Source: Foetidibacter luteolus (GTDB lineage Bacteria; Bacteroidota; Bacteroidia; Chitinophagales; Chitinophagaceae). Taken from it: 64,000 nucleotides of DNA. The DNA lies in contig NZ_VVIP01000043.1 of the NCBI RefSeq assembly GCF_009650435.1, forward strand, positions 124,001 through 188,000, written 5' to 3'. The position numbers and the translations under genes were made by a program. The notes beneath the pieces were generated by a model, which made no database searches, had not been told where the DNA came from, and was given only the letters and a program-made list of their open reading frames with translations. This document shows, piece after piece, positions 52,453 to 60,882 of the stretch (its first letter is position 1; each line of letters opens with the position of its first letter).

Positions 52453-52902
52453 TTAGTCTTTGGCGTCGTTAATTTCCAGCCAGTAACCATCGGGGTCCCG
52501 CAGCCATATTTGCTTAACGCCGTCAATACGTTTGCTGTACACCATCTGGTTGCCGCTTACATCCTCGAAAGGGATGGAGTGTTTCTTCAGGGTCTCAATA
52601 AAATCCGTTACAGATTCTACGCTGAAGCAGGTGTGGTTATTTTTGTAATACTCTTTAGGAACATCGGCGCCCTGTATAATGTGCATGGACGCACCGGGCC
52701 CGATGCGCAACCAGATATGCTTGTTATCATGAAAGGGTTCGGGAATGGTATCCAGCCCCAGTATGTTCATGTAAAAATTGCCGGATTTCTGTAAATCAAC
52801 CACATAAATGGCTACGTGGTTAATACGGGCTTTGGCCTGTGCCTGGCCATAAAGAGAACAAGCCGAAAAAAAAGCGGTAAAAAGGGCAATTCGCAGTGTC
52901 AT
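52453..52902 (-). CDS. Secreted VOC (glyoxalase/bleomycin-resistance) family protein
   Basis: 149 residues with a signal peptide (about 1-22, ending GQAQA), unusual for a usually cytoplasmic family but common in Bacteroidota. A single VOC module of two beta-alpha-beta-beta-beta units follows: INHVAIYVVDLQKSGNFYMNILGLDTIP, then the central WLRIGPGASMHIIQ and the C-terminal QIWLRDPDGYWLEIND. Metal ligands are probably His (near 30) and Glu (near 145). The substrate is unknown. The nearest neighbours are tRNA genes and a TPR gene, so context gives no help. Confidence 0.88.
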   Translation of the reverse strand: MTLRIALFTAFFSACSLYGQAQAKARINHVAIYVVDLQKSGNFYMNILGLDTIPEPFHDNKHIWLRIGPGASMHIIQGADVPKEYYKNNHTCFSVESVTDFIETLKKHSIPFEDVSGNQMVYSKRIDGVKQIWLRDPDGYWLEINDAKD

Positions 52903-52947
52903 GTAGCAACAATATTAGGGCATGAATGTAGGTAAATAAGCAGTTAA

Positions 52948-52981
52948 TTGTTTTTATCCTCGGCAGAAACTATTATTTTTG
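52948..52981 (+). promoter_or_regulatory. Promoter of tRNA-Arg
   Basis: TATTTTTG (52974-52981) matches TAnnTTTG and lies 20 bases before the tRNA. An upstream ATTG ends at 52950, a slightly long 23-base spacing. Confidence 0.55.
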
Positions 52982-53000
52982 CGCCCTGCATAACGGCAAT

Positions 53001-53075
53001 GGCCCTGTAGTTCAATGGATAGAATAGAAGTTTCCTAAACTTTAGATACAAGTTCGATTCTTGTCGGGGCTACCA
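53001..53075 (+). tRNA. tRNA-Arg (anticodon CCT)
   Basis: A 75-base cloverleaf with encoded CCA. Acceptor arms GGCCCTG and CGGGGCT (with two G-U pairs), anticodon stem GAAGT/ACTTT, loop TTCCTAA giving anticodon CCT, and T-arm with TTCGATTC. It reads AGG codons. Confidence 0.93.
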
Positions 53076-53104
53076 AACCGGGAATAGTACTCCCGGTTTT
53101 TTAT
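53076..53104 (+). terminator. Terminator of tRNA-Arg
   Basis: AACCGGGA (53076-53083) pairs with TCCCGGTT (53091-53098), loop ATAGTAC, followed by TTTT. Confidence 0.88.
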
Positions 53105-53141
53105 TTTCATGCGCAAGCGATTTACTATCCAGAATTTGTTT

Positions 53142-53171
53142 TTTGCTATTTACTTTTTGCCTTTATATTTG
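53142..53171 (+). promoter_or_regulatory. Promoter of tRNA-Ser
   Basis: TTTG (53142-53145), 18 bases, then TATATTTG (53164-53171), a full match to the Bacteroidota consensus, 25 bases before the tRNA. Confidence 0.7.
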
Positions 53172-53196
53172 CAGCCCTTTTACAGGGATTTTAGCC

Positions 53197-53285
53197 GGTG
53201 AGGTGGATGAGTGGCTGAAATCAGTAGTTTGCTAAACTGCCGTACGGGTTAAACTGTACCGCGGGTTCGAATCCCGCCCTCACCG
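53197..53285 (+). tRNA. tRNA-Ser (anticodon GCT)
   Basis: An 89-base class II tRNA. Acceptor GGTGAGG/CCTCACC is perfect, with discriminator G (53285); CCA is not encoded. Anticodon loop TTGCTAA gives GCT. There is a long variable arm (CGTACGGGTTAAACTGTACCG), as required for serine. T-arm GCGGG-TTCGAAT-CCCGC. It reads AGC and AGT. Confidence 0.95.
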
Positions 53286-53298
53286 CAGTAGTTTAAAG

Positions 53299-53327
53299 CC
53301 CGCAACAGAAATGTTTGCGGGTTTTTT
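53299..53327 (+). terminator. Terminator of tRNA-Ser
   Basis: CCCGCAA-CA (53299-53307) pairs with TG-T-TTGCGGG (53312-53321), with one bulged T, loop GAAA, followed by six Ts. Confidence 0.85.
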
Positions 53328-53375
53328 GTTGCGTATACCCAACCCTCCTTACCACGCATCCCTTGTTTCTCCAAT

Positions 53376-53400
53376 AAAAAAACCGGCAATAAATTGCCGG
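53376..53400 (-). terminator. Terminator of the response-regulator gene
   Basis: On the minus strand CCGGCAAT (53400-53393) pairs with ATTGCCGG (53390-53383) around two Ts, followed by seven Ts (53382-53376). It lies 69 bases after the response-regulator stop. Confidence 0.88.
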
Positions 53401-53468
53401 CTTCCGGTGGGTTATGTGCTTATATAAAGTAACCAGGGTTTTATCGTACCTGGCTGTTAAAATCTAAC

Positions 53469-53843
53469 TTACACTTCGGCCCCGCTGCCCTGCAGGTGCA
53501 GGTTTATCAGCTCTATAAGGTCTTTGCTTAAAAAGGGTTTCGATATAAAATCATCAGCGCCATACTGTTTAAAATCATGTTCCGTATCGTGATGGGCCGA
53601 GTAGAGAATTATTTTTATACCGGCTGTTACGGGGTTTTCTTTTAACTGTAAACAGACATCCCGGCCATCTTCGCCGGCCATCATTACATCCAGTATGATA
53701 AGGTCTGGATGATAGCTGCTGATAGTATCAAATATATTGTTGGGGTTATTGAGCGTTTGTATCTCGAAGTTGTTTTTCTTAAGCAATTGGGTTAAAGCTG
53801 TAAGCAGGCTGCTGTCATCGTCAACAAGTAAAAGCTTAGCCAT
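53469..53843 (-). CDS. Single-domain response regulator (CheY-like)
   Basis: 124 residues, a receiver domain only. The acidic pocket VDDD (7-10), phospho-acceptor D52 in LIILDVMMAGEDG, Ser/Thr switch in IILYSAHHD, and conserved Lys in FISKPFLSK (about 103) are all present. No DNA-binding or enzymatic output domain follows, so it acts by protein contact. It has no histidine kinase neighbour; its partner must be encoded elsewhere. It is monocistronic, with its own terminator. Confidence 0.95.
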   Translation of the reverse strand: MAKLLLVDDDSSLLTALTQLLKKNNFEIQTLNNPNNIFDTISSYHPDLIILDVMMAGEDGRDVCLQLKENPVTAGIKIILYSAHHDTEHDFKQYGADDFISKPFLSKDLIELINLHLQGSGAEV

Positions 53844-53965
53844 AATTATCAGAATTAAGGATGATGGAAAAATTGCTGTAATATTAAAACAGAATTTTTC
53901 TAAGGGGCTTAAGGGGGTATTAATTAAACCCTTATTTCATTAAAGACATATTAAAACAAAAACAG

Positions 53966-53995
53966 TTGTTTAGTTTTTTTAACCTTTTTACTTTG
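53966..53995 (+). promoter_or_regulatory. Candidate promoter of the DUF1080 gene
   Basis: TTG (53966-53968), 19 bases, then TTACTTTG (53988-53995), one mismatch from TAnnTTTG. It would give a leader of about 100 bases before the ATG at 54101. Confidence 0.5.
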
Positions 53996-54100
53996 TACAA
54001 AATACACAAAGCACCGACTTTCTTACCGAAAAAAACCGGTAGCCTTATAGCCTGCATTAACTAAAACATTAGCTTCACCATATCTAAAACACTAACATCT

Positions 54101-54730
54101 ATGAAAAGAATTATCTGTGGCTGTATGGCCGTTATGCTGGTGGCAACCGCATTCAGGCAGCCGCTTCAAAGTGACTGGATTTCGCTGTTTGACGGTAAAA
54201 GCCTGAACAATTGGAAAGTGGGTGAAAACGCATCTACTTTTTCAATAGAAGATGGCGCCATAGTTGCCCACGGCCCGGTAGCCCACCTGTTTTATGAAGG
54301 CGATGTACAGCAGCACAATTTTAAAAACTTTGAGTTTAAGGCAGATGTTATGACAACGCCGGGCTCTAATGGTGGCATTTACTTTCATACCGTTTACCAG
54401 GAAGGTAGCTGGCCCAAAAAAGGATATGAAGTTCAGGTGAACAATTCTCATACAGACTGGCGCAGAACAGGCAGCCTTTATGGCATTGATGATGTAAAAG
54501 AGGTTTACGTAAAAGACAATGAATGGTACACAGAGTACATTAAAGTGGAAGGTAAAAGGGTAATTATTAAAATAAACGACAAAACCGTTGTTGATTATAC
54601 GGAGCCGGATAATGTGCAGCGCCAGGATGCGGGCCGCGTTATATCCAGCGGCACTTTTGCCCTGCAGGGCCACGACCCCAAAAGCAAAGTGTATTTTAAA
54701 AATATTATGGTTAAGCCATTAGCAGACTAA
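54101..54730 (+). CDS. Secreted DUF1080 protein (3-keto-disaccharide hydrolase-like)
   Basis: 209 residues with an N-terminal signal (about 1-20). It is a single concanavalin-like beta-sandwich of the DUF1080/PF06439 family. Signatures are WISLFDGKSLNNWKVG, FEFKADVMTTPGSNGGIYFHTVYQ, GYEVQVNNSHTDWRRTGSLYGI and the closing FALQGHDPKSKVYFKNIMVKPL. Some family members hydrolyse 3-ketoglycosides; others may only bind sugars. It stands alone with its own terminator. No 3-dehydrogenase is in view, so the catalytic role is uncertain. Confidence 0.9.
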   Translation: MKRIICGCMAVMLVATAFRQPLQSDWISLFDGKSLNNWKVGENASTFSIEDGAIVAHGPVAHLFYEGDVQQHNFKNFEFKADVMTTPGSNGGIYFHTVYQEGSWPKKGYEVQVNNSHTDWRRTGSLYGIDDVKEVYVKDNEWYTEYIKVEGKRVIIKINDKTVVDYTEPDNVQRQDAGRVISSGTFALQGHDPKSKVYFKNIMVKPLAD

Positions 54731-54750
54731 CACTGCAAGCTATATGTAAT

Positions 54751-54784
54751 AAGCCCTGCAACCACCTGTTGGCAGGGCTTTTTG
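54751..54784 (+). terminator. Terminator of the DUF1080 gene
   Basis: AAGCCCTGC (54751-54759) pairs with GCAGGGCTT (54772-54780), followed by TTT. It may also serve the convergent cupin gene, which ends at 54792. Confidence 0.8.
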
Positions 54785-54791
54785 CTGTGCT

Positions 54792-55343
54792 TTAGTTGAT
54801 GTACTTTTTATAAACCGCCCTTTTACCTGCCAGTAATGCAAAAGGTGTAAGCAGGGCAAACACTATGCGCTGGATAGCGTACGAAGGCTTAAACAACCTG
54901 AATTCTTTGCTGTACTTTTTTGCCAGCAACGCTACCTGTAACAGGCAGGGGTTGCCATCAGCCTTAGTTTTGTTATCACTGACCAGGCCCATAGTGGTTT
55001 CAAAAAAGAATTCTGTTGAAAGTGCCGGCGCCACTTTCCATTTTAGCACTGTTTTAGCAGAGCCATTGTTCCACATACTGTGCGTGGTGTTTTTGGGTAT
55101 CTCTATGCTCATGCCCCTGGTAAGGGTTATTATTTTTCCGTTCTTTTTAATGGTAAGGGCGCCTTCCAGTACGGTAAAATATTCATGCTGCAAAGGGTGA
55201 TAGTGGGCCACGGGTTCTTTGGAGTGTGGGGCATAAGAAGTAACCATTTCCAAAAAAGCCCCATCACTGTCTTCTGCCGTTGTTACAAATTCTATTGTTT
55301 GCCCCGTTTTGGGGTTACGGATTATTTTTCCTTTGTATGCCAT
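54792..55343 (-). CDS. Cupin-domain protein with C-terminal hydrophobic tail
   Basis: 183 residues. A cupin_2 barrel (about 35-110) has the metal-binding H-x-H and Glu in PVAHYHPLQHEYFTVLEGALTI, and IPKNTTHSMWNNGSA as the second cupin motif. The last 60 residues include a hydrophobic stretch (about 158-172: IVFALLTPFALLAG), which may attach the protein to the membrane. Function is unknown; cupins of this type are often small-molecule binding or dioxygenase-like proteins. ATG at 55343. No operon partners. Confidence 0.85.
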   Translation of the reverse strand: MAYKGKIIRNPKTGQTIEFVTTAEDSDGAFLEMVTSYAPHSKEPVAHYHPLQHEYFTVLEGALTIKKNGKIITLTRGMSIEIPKNTTHSMWNNGSAKTVLKWKVAPALSTEFFFETTMGLVSDNKTKADGNPCLLQVALLAKKYSKEFRLFKPSYAIQRIVFALLTPFALLAGKRAVYKKYIN

Positions 55344-55518
55344 TGGTATATATGCTGTTGAAAAAACAAAATTATTACGCTATTGGCTGGCCGTAAAACG
55401 GCGCCTGTATGAATTGAGGAAAGCGGGCAATATACTGCATTGACTAAGCAGGATGAACTGTTACATAAAGGCCCAGGCCCTGTGCCCGTATGCAGAAGTA
55501 ACAGCCTGTTGCACTTTC

Positions 55519-55624
55519 GGGTGAGGGATTGAAGCGGATACCCCGGTGAGGCCATCGCAGCATAGCTTTTGTGCCGGAGTATGAGCGAAAAGCCCGACCC
55601 CTTGCGATAGCTTGGGGGCACCCC
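55519..55624 (-). repeat. Dispersed repeat family A, copy 5
   Basis: GGGTGAGGGATTGAAGCGG (55519-55537), CTTTTGTGCCGGAGTATGAG (55566-55585), AGCCCGACCCCTTGCGATAG (55591-55610) and GGGGGCACCCC (55614-55624). It is the closest relative of copy 1. It ends 12 bases before the MOSC gene stop. Confidence 0.75.
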
Positions 55625-55636
55625 GTGAAAATCGCT

Positions 55637-56443
55637 TCAAGATTTTAATTTCACAATGCTAACAGCATCGCCCGTGGCAATAAACCCTTCGCCGCTGTGC
55701 AGCAGGTTTTGGCCAAAGTAAATACGGTTGTTGCGCATACGGTAACCAGACAGTGTTTTTAAAGGTTCTTTGGCTTTGGCAGCGGTTTGCTGGTTAATGG
55801 TCGTTATAACGCAGCGGGCACAAAGTTTTACGCCAAAGAAGCTGATGCCGTTAATGGTAAAATGCTCCATTACATCTTCCTGGTAAGGTTGCCCACCGGT
55901 AAACACAATGTTGGGCCGGAAGCGGCTGAAGGGCAACGGTTCGGCAAGGCGGCTGTTCAGGTCATCCAGCGAAGCCTGGCCAAGCAGCAGAAAAGGAAAA
56001 CCATCTGAAAAGCTGGTAATTTCTTTGTTAAACGCGTACCTTGTATCAACACGCCGCTTGCTGTTATCGGGCATATACACCAGCCTGCACCGCGTGGAAA
56101 GCATGTCAGAAAACCATTCATCCGCCTCTGCACTAACCGGCAGGGCTTTGCAGCTATCGCCCCATACCTGCACTGTAACGGGCGGGCCGCCCTGCGGCTC
56201 AAAAGGTACTGCTACTGTTGATTGGTTTTGTTTATGGGTAACCAGCAAACCGCTCTGCAGCAGCGATACCTGCAGCAAAGCCATGGCGGCAATTTCCCGC
56301 TGGCTTATAAACTGGTTGTTGGCATCAACTAGCATCCACCGGCGGTCATGCTCAAGCCCGGTAGCGGTAACCTGGCCGCGGTCAACTTCAAAACCACCCA
56401 GACTTTTTACCGGGTATATGTACAAACCGCTTACAGTTAGCAT
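55637..56443 (-). CDS. MOSC-domain protein (YcbX/mARC-like, molybdenum cofactor binding)
   Basis: 268 residues. A MOSC N-terminal beta-barrel domain (about 1-120: LYIYPVKSLGGFEVDRGQVTATGLEHDRRWMLVD) is followed by a MOSC domain (about 130-265). The conserved Cys in LCARCVITTIN (about 210-213) is the residue that binds the molybdenum centre in related mARC/YcbX enzymes. The family reduces N-hydroxylated compounds with electrons from a ferredoxin or cytochrome; here no fused ferredoxin is present. ATG at 56443. The gene stands alone. Confidence 0.93.
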   Translation of the reverse strand: MLTVSGLYIYPVKSLGGFEVDRGQVTATGLEHDRRWMLVDANNQFISQREIAAMALLQVSLLQSGLLVTHKQNQSTVAVPFEPQGGPPVTVQVWGDSCKALPVSAEADEWFSDMLSTRCRLVYMPDNSKRRVDTRYAFNKEITSFSDGFPFLLLGQASLDDLNSRLAEPLPFSRFRPNIVFTGGQPYQEDVMEHFTINGISFFGVKLCARCVITTINQQTAAKAKEPLKTLSGYRMRNNRIYFGQNLLHSGEGFIATGDAVSIVKLKS

Positions 56444-56529
56444 GCTATTGTTATTTTATCCTGCAATTTAAGCGGCTAATAAATAGCCGTGGCGTTATGG
56501 CTAAAGCCATAAAGAAATTTTGCTTACGG

Positions 56530-56610
56530 ACGGCATATCCGTGTGGCATCGCCTGTTGCGTCGCATTACGTTCATCTGCAACAATTCTATTTGGCTTTTA
56601 TCTAAGCGAA
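56530..56610. repeat. Dispersed repeat family C copy
   Basis: GTGTGGCATCGCC (56540-56552), TGTTGCGTCGCATTACGTTCATC (56554-56576), then TTTGGCTTTTATC. It keeps the family C order but has lost the GGGCGG landmark. Confidence 0.6.
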
Positions 56611-56657
56611 AACTTGGAATGCATCCCTGAACATTGCGGAATATTGACAAGTTGCAC

Positions 56658-56683
56658 AAAAACAACCTTTCATCTGAAAGGTT
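56658..56683 (-). terminator. Terminator of the first fucosidase gene
   Basis: AACCTTTCA (56664-56672) and TGAAAGGTT (56675-56683) form a 9-bp stem with a 2-base gap. On the minus strand, G and five Ts follow (56662-56658). It lies 26 bases after the GH29 stop. Confidence 0.75.
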
Positions 56684-56708
56684 TTTAACACATAAGCTTC
56701 CAGGGTCA

Positions 56709-58055
56709 TTATTTTTCAACCAGGTTTTCCGCAATAGCATACAAAGCCACATGGCTGATTAATGCTTTTGCTTTGGTTTCTTTTATAACAATGTCAACCG
56801 CATCCGCCACCGTGGATGGGAAAGTAAGGATGCGTTTGCGGCCAATGGTTGTAGCTTCTACTTCTCTTACCGTTTCGCCGTTTTTCTTTAGCAGTATGGT
56901 AAAAGAAATAACGCGTTGGCCGTACTGCACAGGCTCCTGCAGAACAATACAGTTAACAGCCGAAGTGGTGGGCAGTTTTAAGGTTGTCTTGTTATTGGTT
57001 ACAGGCACATTCTTTTTAGCCAGCAGCGGCGTTTTAAAGTTTTCGTCCCGCAGTTTTTTAAAGCCAACCAACGCGGCACTGTCATGCTCGTTGAATAAGC
57101 CCCTTCTGTCCGGCGGAATATTTAGCAGCAAAGCAGAACCGCGGCCAACAGATTTAAGGTACAGGTCAAACAACTCTTCAGGTGTTTTTACCTGGTCGTC
57201 TTCTTTTGCATGGTAAAACCAACCCGGCCTTATGCTTACATCGCACTCTGACTGCAGCCATACTTTACCATACACGTTGCCCTGGTTTAGCGTATCGTTT
57301 GGCGGAGAGCCTAAACCTCTTGCAAAGCCCGCGGTATCCAGCAGGTTCCAGTTGGTTTTGCCGGCAATGCCTTTTTCGTTGCCTACCCAGCGTATATCGG
57401 GGCCAATATCGCTAAACACCGGTGTGTTGGGCGCAATGGTACGCAGGGTTTTCTCAAACCGGTGCCAATCATACACTTGTTTTTTGCCGTTAGGCCCCTC
57501 GCCATTGGCTCCATCCCACCAAAACTCAAACAAGGGCCCATACCGGGCAACTACTTCTTTCATCATGTTTACAAATACGTCATTGTATTCGTCTGTGCCG
57601 TATTTGGGGTGGTTGCGGTCCCACGGAGAAAGATAAATACCCATTTTAAGCCCGTATTCTTTACAGGCATCGCTCAGTTCTTTCAGTACATCGCCTTTTC
57701 CATTGCGCCAGGTGCTCTGCGCTACCGTGTGGGTTGAATATTTGCTGGGCCACAAACAAAAGCCGTCATGGTGTTTGGCAGTAATGATAATGCCTTTGGC
57801 CCCGGCAGCTTTGGCAATGCGGCACCACTGGCGGCAATCCAGGCTGGTAGGGTTAAAAACTTCTTCATGCTCGGTGCCATGGCCCCACTCAAGATCTGTA
57901 AAGGTGTTTGGCCCAAAATGAGCGAAAAAATAGTATTCAAGCCCGCTCCATTGTAGCTGTCTTGCGGATGGGGTTGGCCCCACAGGCTTAACATTCTGGC
58001 AAAAGCTTACACAAACAAAGCAAAGCCCGGTAAGCAGCAAATGCAATCTTTTCAT
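56709..58055 (-). CDS. Alpha-L-fucosidase, glycoside hydrolase family 29
   Basis: 448 residues with a signal peptide (about 1-20, ending SFCQ). The GH29 barrel runs over about 30-340: EYYFFAHFGPNTFTDLEWGHG, GIIITAKHHDGFCLWPSKYS, MGIYLSPWDRNHPKYG and the predicted nucleophile D181 in FEFWWDGANGEG. A C-terminal beta-sandwich (about 355-448) is typical of the family. It hydrolyses alpha-L-fucosyl linkages, probably in the periplasm. The pattern is nearer the plant and GH29-B type than the second fucosidase in this window. Transcribed leftwards on its own with a terminator. Confidence 0.93.
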   Translation of the reverse strand: MKRLHLLLTGLCFVCVSFCQNVKPVGPTPSARQLQWSGLEYYFFAHFGPNTFTDLEWGHGTEHEEVFNPTSLDCRQWCRIAKAAGAKGIIITAKHHDGFCLWPSKYSTHTVAQSTWRNGKGDVLKELSDACKEYGLKMGIYLSPWDRNHPKYGTDEYNDVFVNMMKEVVARYGPLFEFWWDGANGEGPNGKKQVYDWHRFEKTLRTIAPNTPVFSDIGPDIRWVGNEKGIAGKTNWNLLDTAGFARGLGSPPNDTLNQGNVYGKVWLQSECDVSIRPGWFYHAKEDDQVKTPEELFDLYLKSVGRGSALLLNIPPDRRGLFNEHDSAALVGFKKLRDENFKTPLLAKKNVPVTNNKTTLKLPTTSAVNCIVLQEPVQYGQRVISFTILLKKNGETVREVEATTIGRKRILTFPSTVADAVDIVIKETKAKALISHVALYAIAENLVEK

Positions 58056-58158
58056 AACAGGTTATGTTTTTCTGTAAGGCCAAAGTACACAAACCCCGGC
58101 CCGCAAAAAAGCAGTGGTAAAAAAGTAAGCAGGTAGGATAAAATAAAAACAGTGCTGG

Positions 58159-59088
58159 CTACATTTTTACCAGCAACCCCACGCCAACAAGTGATTTTAA
58201 TTGCATACCCGGAGAATCATCGTTTTTACCGAAAAGCTTAACATCATCATCATAAATAAGGTCAAGGCTCCATGTAGCAGAAAGCACCCTTGATAATTTT
58301 GCCGCGAAAAGGTTAGTCATGAAAAGGTCAACATTCTGCGGATTTTTACGGTAGTTGCTAAACAGGTCCATCCTGCCTTTATAGGTAACTGTTTTATTAA
58401 GGTTAGCTGTGTAATTAATGGATGCAAAAGCACCGTATTCCATTTTACTGGTTTTACCTGTATCCACGCCATAGGCGCCCTGCGCCGATAAAATATCATC
58501 TTTTACAATTACCCATCTTGCGGTAATAGGCGATACAAATATGGAAAGGTTTTTAACCGGCTTCCAGTCTAAACCCGGGCTTAACAGCAGGTAGGCAGGG
58601 GCCAGCAGGTCAGATACAAAAACTTTGGTATCTGCGTTGGGATAATTATAGCCTTTAAAAAATTGTGTACGAAAATCCAGCAGGCCGCTAAGGTTTAGTT
58701 TGGGGTTTAAAGCATAGCCATACTTGGAAGTATAGTTAACACGGTCGTCGTTTTTACGGCTGCCCAGGCTGGTAGTGTTTACATAACCCAGGTAAATATC
58801 CAGGTTGTTATCCCAGGAATGTTTGCCTTTTTTATAAAAAGCAAACATGTTTACATAGGTATTCAGTGATAATGAAAAATTATCGCCGCCCGCTGCCCAG
58901 TTGCTAAGGCTGCCCTGTGCCACATTTAAACTAAATATGCCGCCTTTTTTCCAGACTTTATTCGTGGTGTCGTTGGGGTCTTTTTTAATGGTTTTGCCAG
59001 ATTCATTTTGCAGTCCTTTAATTGTTTCATCCTGCGCCATAAGTTGAGAGGTAATGAGCAGAGAAAGGATGATCAGTGCTTTTTTCAT
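58159..59088 (-). CDS. DUF3078 outer-membrane beta-barrel-like protein
   Basis: 309 residues from the ATG at 59088, which gives a clean signal peptide (MKKALIILSLLITSQLMAQ). The frame stays open for 66 codons upstream, but that part is not conserved. The DUF3078 signature is clear: GGIFSLNVAQGSLSNWAAGGDNFSLSL near residue 50, followed by alternating hydrophobic/polar beta-strands to a terminal Met (LKSLVGVGLLVKM). The family is restricted to Bacteroidota and is likely an outer-membrane barrel. Its function is unknown. It lies between two fucosidase genes, but on its own transcript. Confidence 0.9.
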   Translation of the reverse strand: MKKALIILSLLITSQLMAQDETIKGLQNESGKTIKKDPNDTTNKVWKKGGIFSLNVAQGSLSNWAAGGDNFSLSLNTYVNMFAFYKKGKHSWDNNLDIYLGYVNTTSLGSRKNDDRVNYTSKYGYALNPKLNLSGLLDFRTQFFKGYNYPNADTKVFVSDLLAPAYLLLSPGLDWKPVKNLSIFVSPITARWVIVKDDILSAQGAYGVDTGKTSKMEYGAFASINYTANLNKTVTYKGRMDLFSNYRKNPQNVDLFMTNLFAAKLSRVLSATWSLDLIYDDDVKLFGKNDDSPGMQLKSLVGVGLLVKM

Positions 59089-59186
59089 AACAATTGTTTG
59101 GTGATAGAATGATTTACCAGTTTGCAAAAGGGCTGCCGGATTTTTTGTAAACATAAAAAAAACTGGTTTGTTCGCCGGCTTAAAGC

Positions 59187-59212
59187 AAAAAACCCTGCAT
59201 AAAAATGCAGGG
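59187..59212 (-). terminator. Intrinsic terminator 100 bases upstream of the DUF3078 gene
   Basis: On the minus strand CCCTGCAT (59212-59205), four Ts, ATGCAGGG (59200-59193) and six Ts (59192-59187) make a strong terminator. It is upstream of the DUF3078 ATG (59088). It is thus either a leader attenuator or the end of an unannotated short RNA of about 80 bases. A weak -7-like AATATTTG lies at 59278-59271. Confidence 0.75.
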
Positions 59213-59512
59213 CCTAAAAGTGCTTTCAACACTTTTATGAGAAAAAAACTGATTAAAATTAGGTGTGCAGCAAATATTTGGCTCACCGCTTATGTAATAA
59301 TCGGTAGAACAGCTTTGTTGTGGCGTGTACGCATGATAAAATTGCTTTACTATAAGGTAAATATGGGGAAGTATAAAAGCCCGGTTGAGCAGATATTTAT
59401 TGAACATTTAATGCTAACGAAAACTTGTCATTACCACGCAAACACCCCGGCTAAAACAGGCCGGAAAAACGCTTTCTACGCATTGCATTAACCAAACAAA
59501 ATATACCAACGC

Positions 59513-60853
59513 ATGCCAAAAAATTTATACCTCAGCCTATTGCTCTGTCTTGCAGGCCTTACTTCATTGCCTGCCCAAAAGAAATTAGGCAACGAAACAC
59601 CTGAACAGAAACAGCAACGAATGGCCTGGTGGACACATGACCGATTCGGCATGTTTATCCATTGGGGCCTGTATGCACTGCCCGCAAGGCATGAATGGGT
59701 AAGAAACTATGAGCGCATTACCAACGAGGATTATGAAAAGTACTTTAACCTGTTTAACCCAGACTTATTTGACCCCAAGGCCTGGGCAAAAAAGGCCAAA
59801 GCCGCCGGCATGCAATATGCAGTGTTAACCAGCAAGCACCATGAAGGCTTTACACTGTTTGACAGCAAATACACCGACTATAAAGCCACCAACTCTCCCG
59901 CCAAAAGAGACCTGATTAAAGAATATGTGGAAGCCTTTAGGGCGGAAGGCATTAAGGTTGGGTTCTATTATTCCCTGATTGACTGGCACCACCCTGATTA
60001 TACTATTGACCGTGTACACCCACAACGGCCGCTTAAAGACAGCGATACGGCTTATGAGCGCCTAAACAAAGGACGGGATATGGCCAAATACCGGGAATAC
60101 CTGTACAACCAGGTGACTGAAATACTTACCAGGTATGGCAAAATTGATATTCTGTGGCTTGACTTTTCTTTTCCCGGTAAATACGGAAAGGGCAGGGATG
60201 ACTGGGGCTCTGTAAAGCTGCTGGAACAGATAAGAAAATTACAACCCGGCATTATAGTTGACAACAGGCTGGACCTGAACGATTATGAAGACGGCGTGGA
60301 CTTTGAAACACCGGAACAGGTATCTCCCAAAGAACTGGAAAAATACAAAGGCAAAACCTGGGAAACCTGCCAGACATTCTCCGGCTCCTGGGGTTACCAC
60401 CGCGATGAAAATACCTGGAAAACACACCGCCAGTTGCTGGATTTACTGATAACTTCTGTTGCCAATGGGGGCAACCTGTTGCTGAATGTTGGCCCTACCG
60501 CCCGAGGGGAGTTTGATGCCCGTGCCAACAAAGCCCTGGATAGCCTGGGCTACTGGATGCATGCCAACAGTAAATCTATTTACGGATGTACCTATGCCCC
60601 TGATGGTTTTAAAGCGCCTGAGGGCACCCGGCTTACTTATAATGCGGCTGCCAAAAGATTGTACCTGCACCTGTTTGACTATCCTGCGGGCACACTTACC
60701 TTAAGCGGATATGCAGGTAAAATAAAGTACGCACAGTTTTTACATGATAACTCAGAGTTACAGCTAAAAACCGGCAATGCGGGTGATGTGCTCTTAACCT
60801 TACCGGCTAAACCAGCCTATGATATTCCGGTGGTGGAGCTGGTGGTAGATTAG
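59513..60853 (+). CDS. Alpha-L-fucosidase, glycoside hydrolase family 29
   Basis: 446 residues, signal peptide about 1-21 (ending LPAQ). GH29 landmarks are MAWWTHDRFGMFIHWGLYALPARHEW, YAVLTSKHHEGFTLFDSKYTDY, VGFYYSLIDWHHPDY and the nucleophile D217 in IDILWLDFSFPG. GYHRDENTWKTHRQLLDLLITSVANGGNLLLNVGPTARGEF closes the barrel. A C-terminal beta-sandwich ends the protein. This is the GH29-A type, with activity on simple aryl fucosides and varied linkages. It is divergent from the DUF3078 gene with a 424-base gap, and has its own terminator. Confidence 0.95.
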   Translation: MPKNLYLSLLLCLAGLTSLPAQKKLGNETPEQKQQRMAWWTHDRFGMFIHWGLYALPARHEWVRNYERITNEDYEKYFNLFNPDLFDPKAWAKKAKAAGMQYAVLTSKHHEGFTLFDSKYTDYKATNSPAKRDLIKEYVEAFRAEGIKVGFYYSLIDWHHPDYTIDRVHPQRPLKDSDTAYERLNKGRDMAKYREYLYNQVTEILTRYGKIDILWLDFSFPGKYGKGRDDWGSVKLLEQIRKLQPGIIVDNRLDLNDYEDGVDFETPEQVSPKELEKYKGKTWETCQTFSGSWGYHRDENTWKTHRQLLDLLITSVANGGNLLLNVGPTARGEFDARANKALDSLGYWMHANSKSIYGCTYAPDGFKAPEGTRLTYNAAAKRLYLHLFDYPAGTLTLSGYAGKIKYAQFLHDNSELQLKTGNAGDVLLTLPAKPAYDIPVVELVVD

Positions 60854-60882
60854 CAAAGCCATTACTATAATTTTATGTATTG

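Noticed and set aside
58159..59286. Extended 375-residue form of the DUF3078 protein
   Set aside because: The first 66 codons lack conservation and would hide a perfect signal peptide that starts at the ATG at 59088.
59180..59407. 75-codon minus-strand frame containing the terminator upstream of DUF3078
   Set aside because: A strong terminator lies in its 3' end and no homology pattern is seen; an RNA is more likely than a protein.
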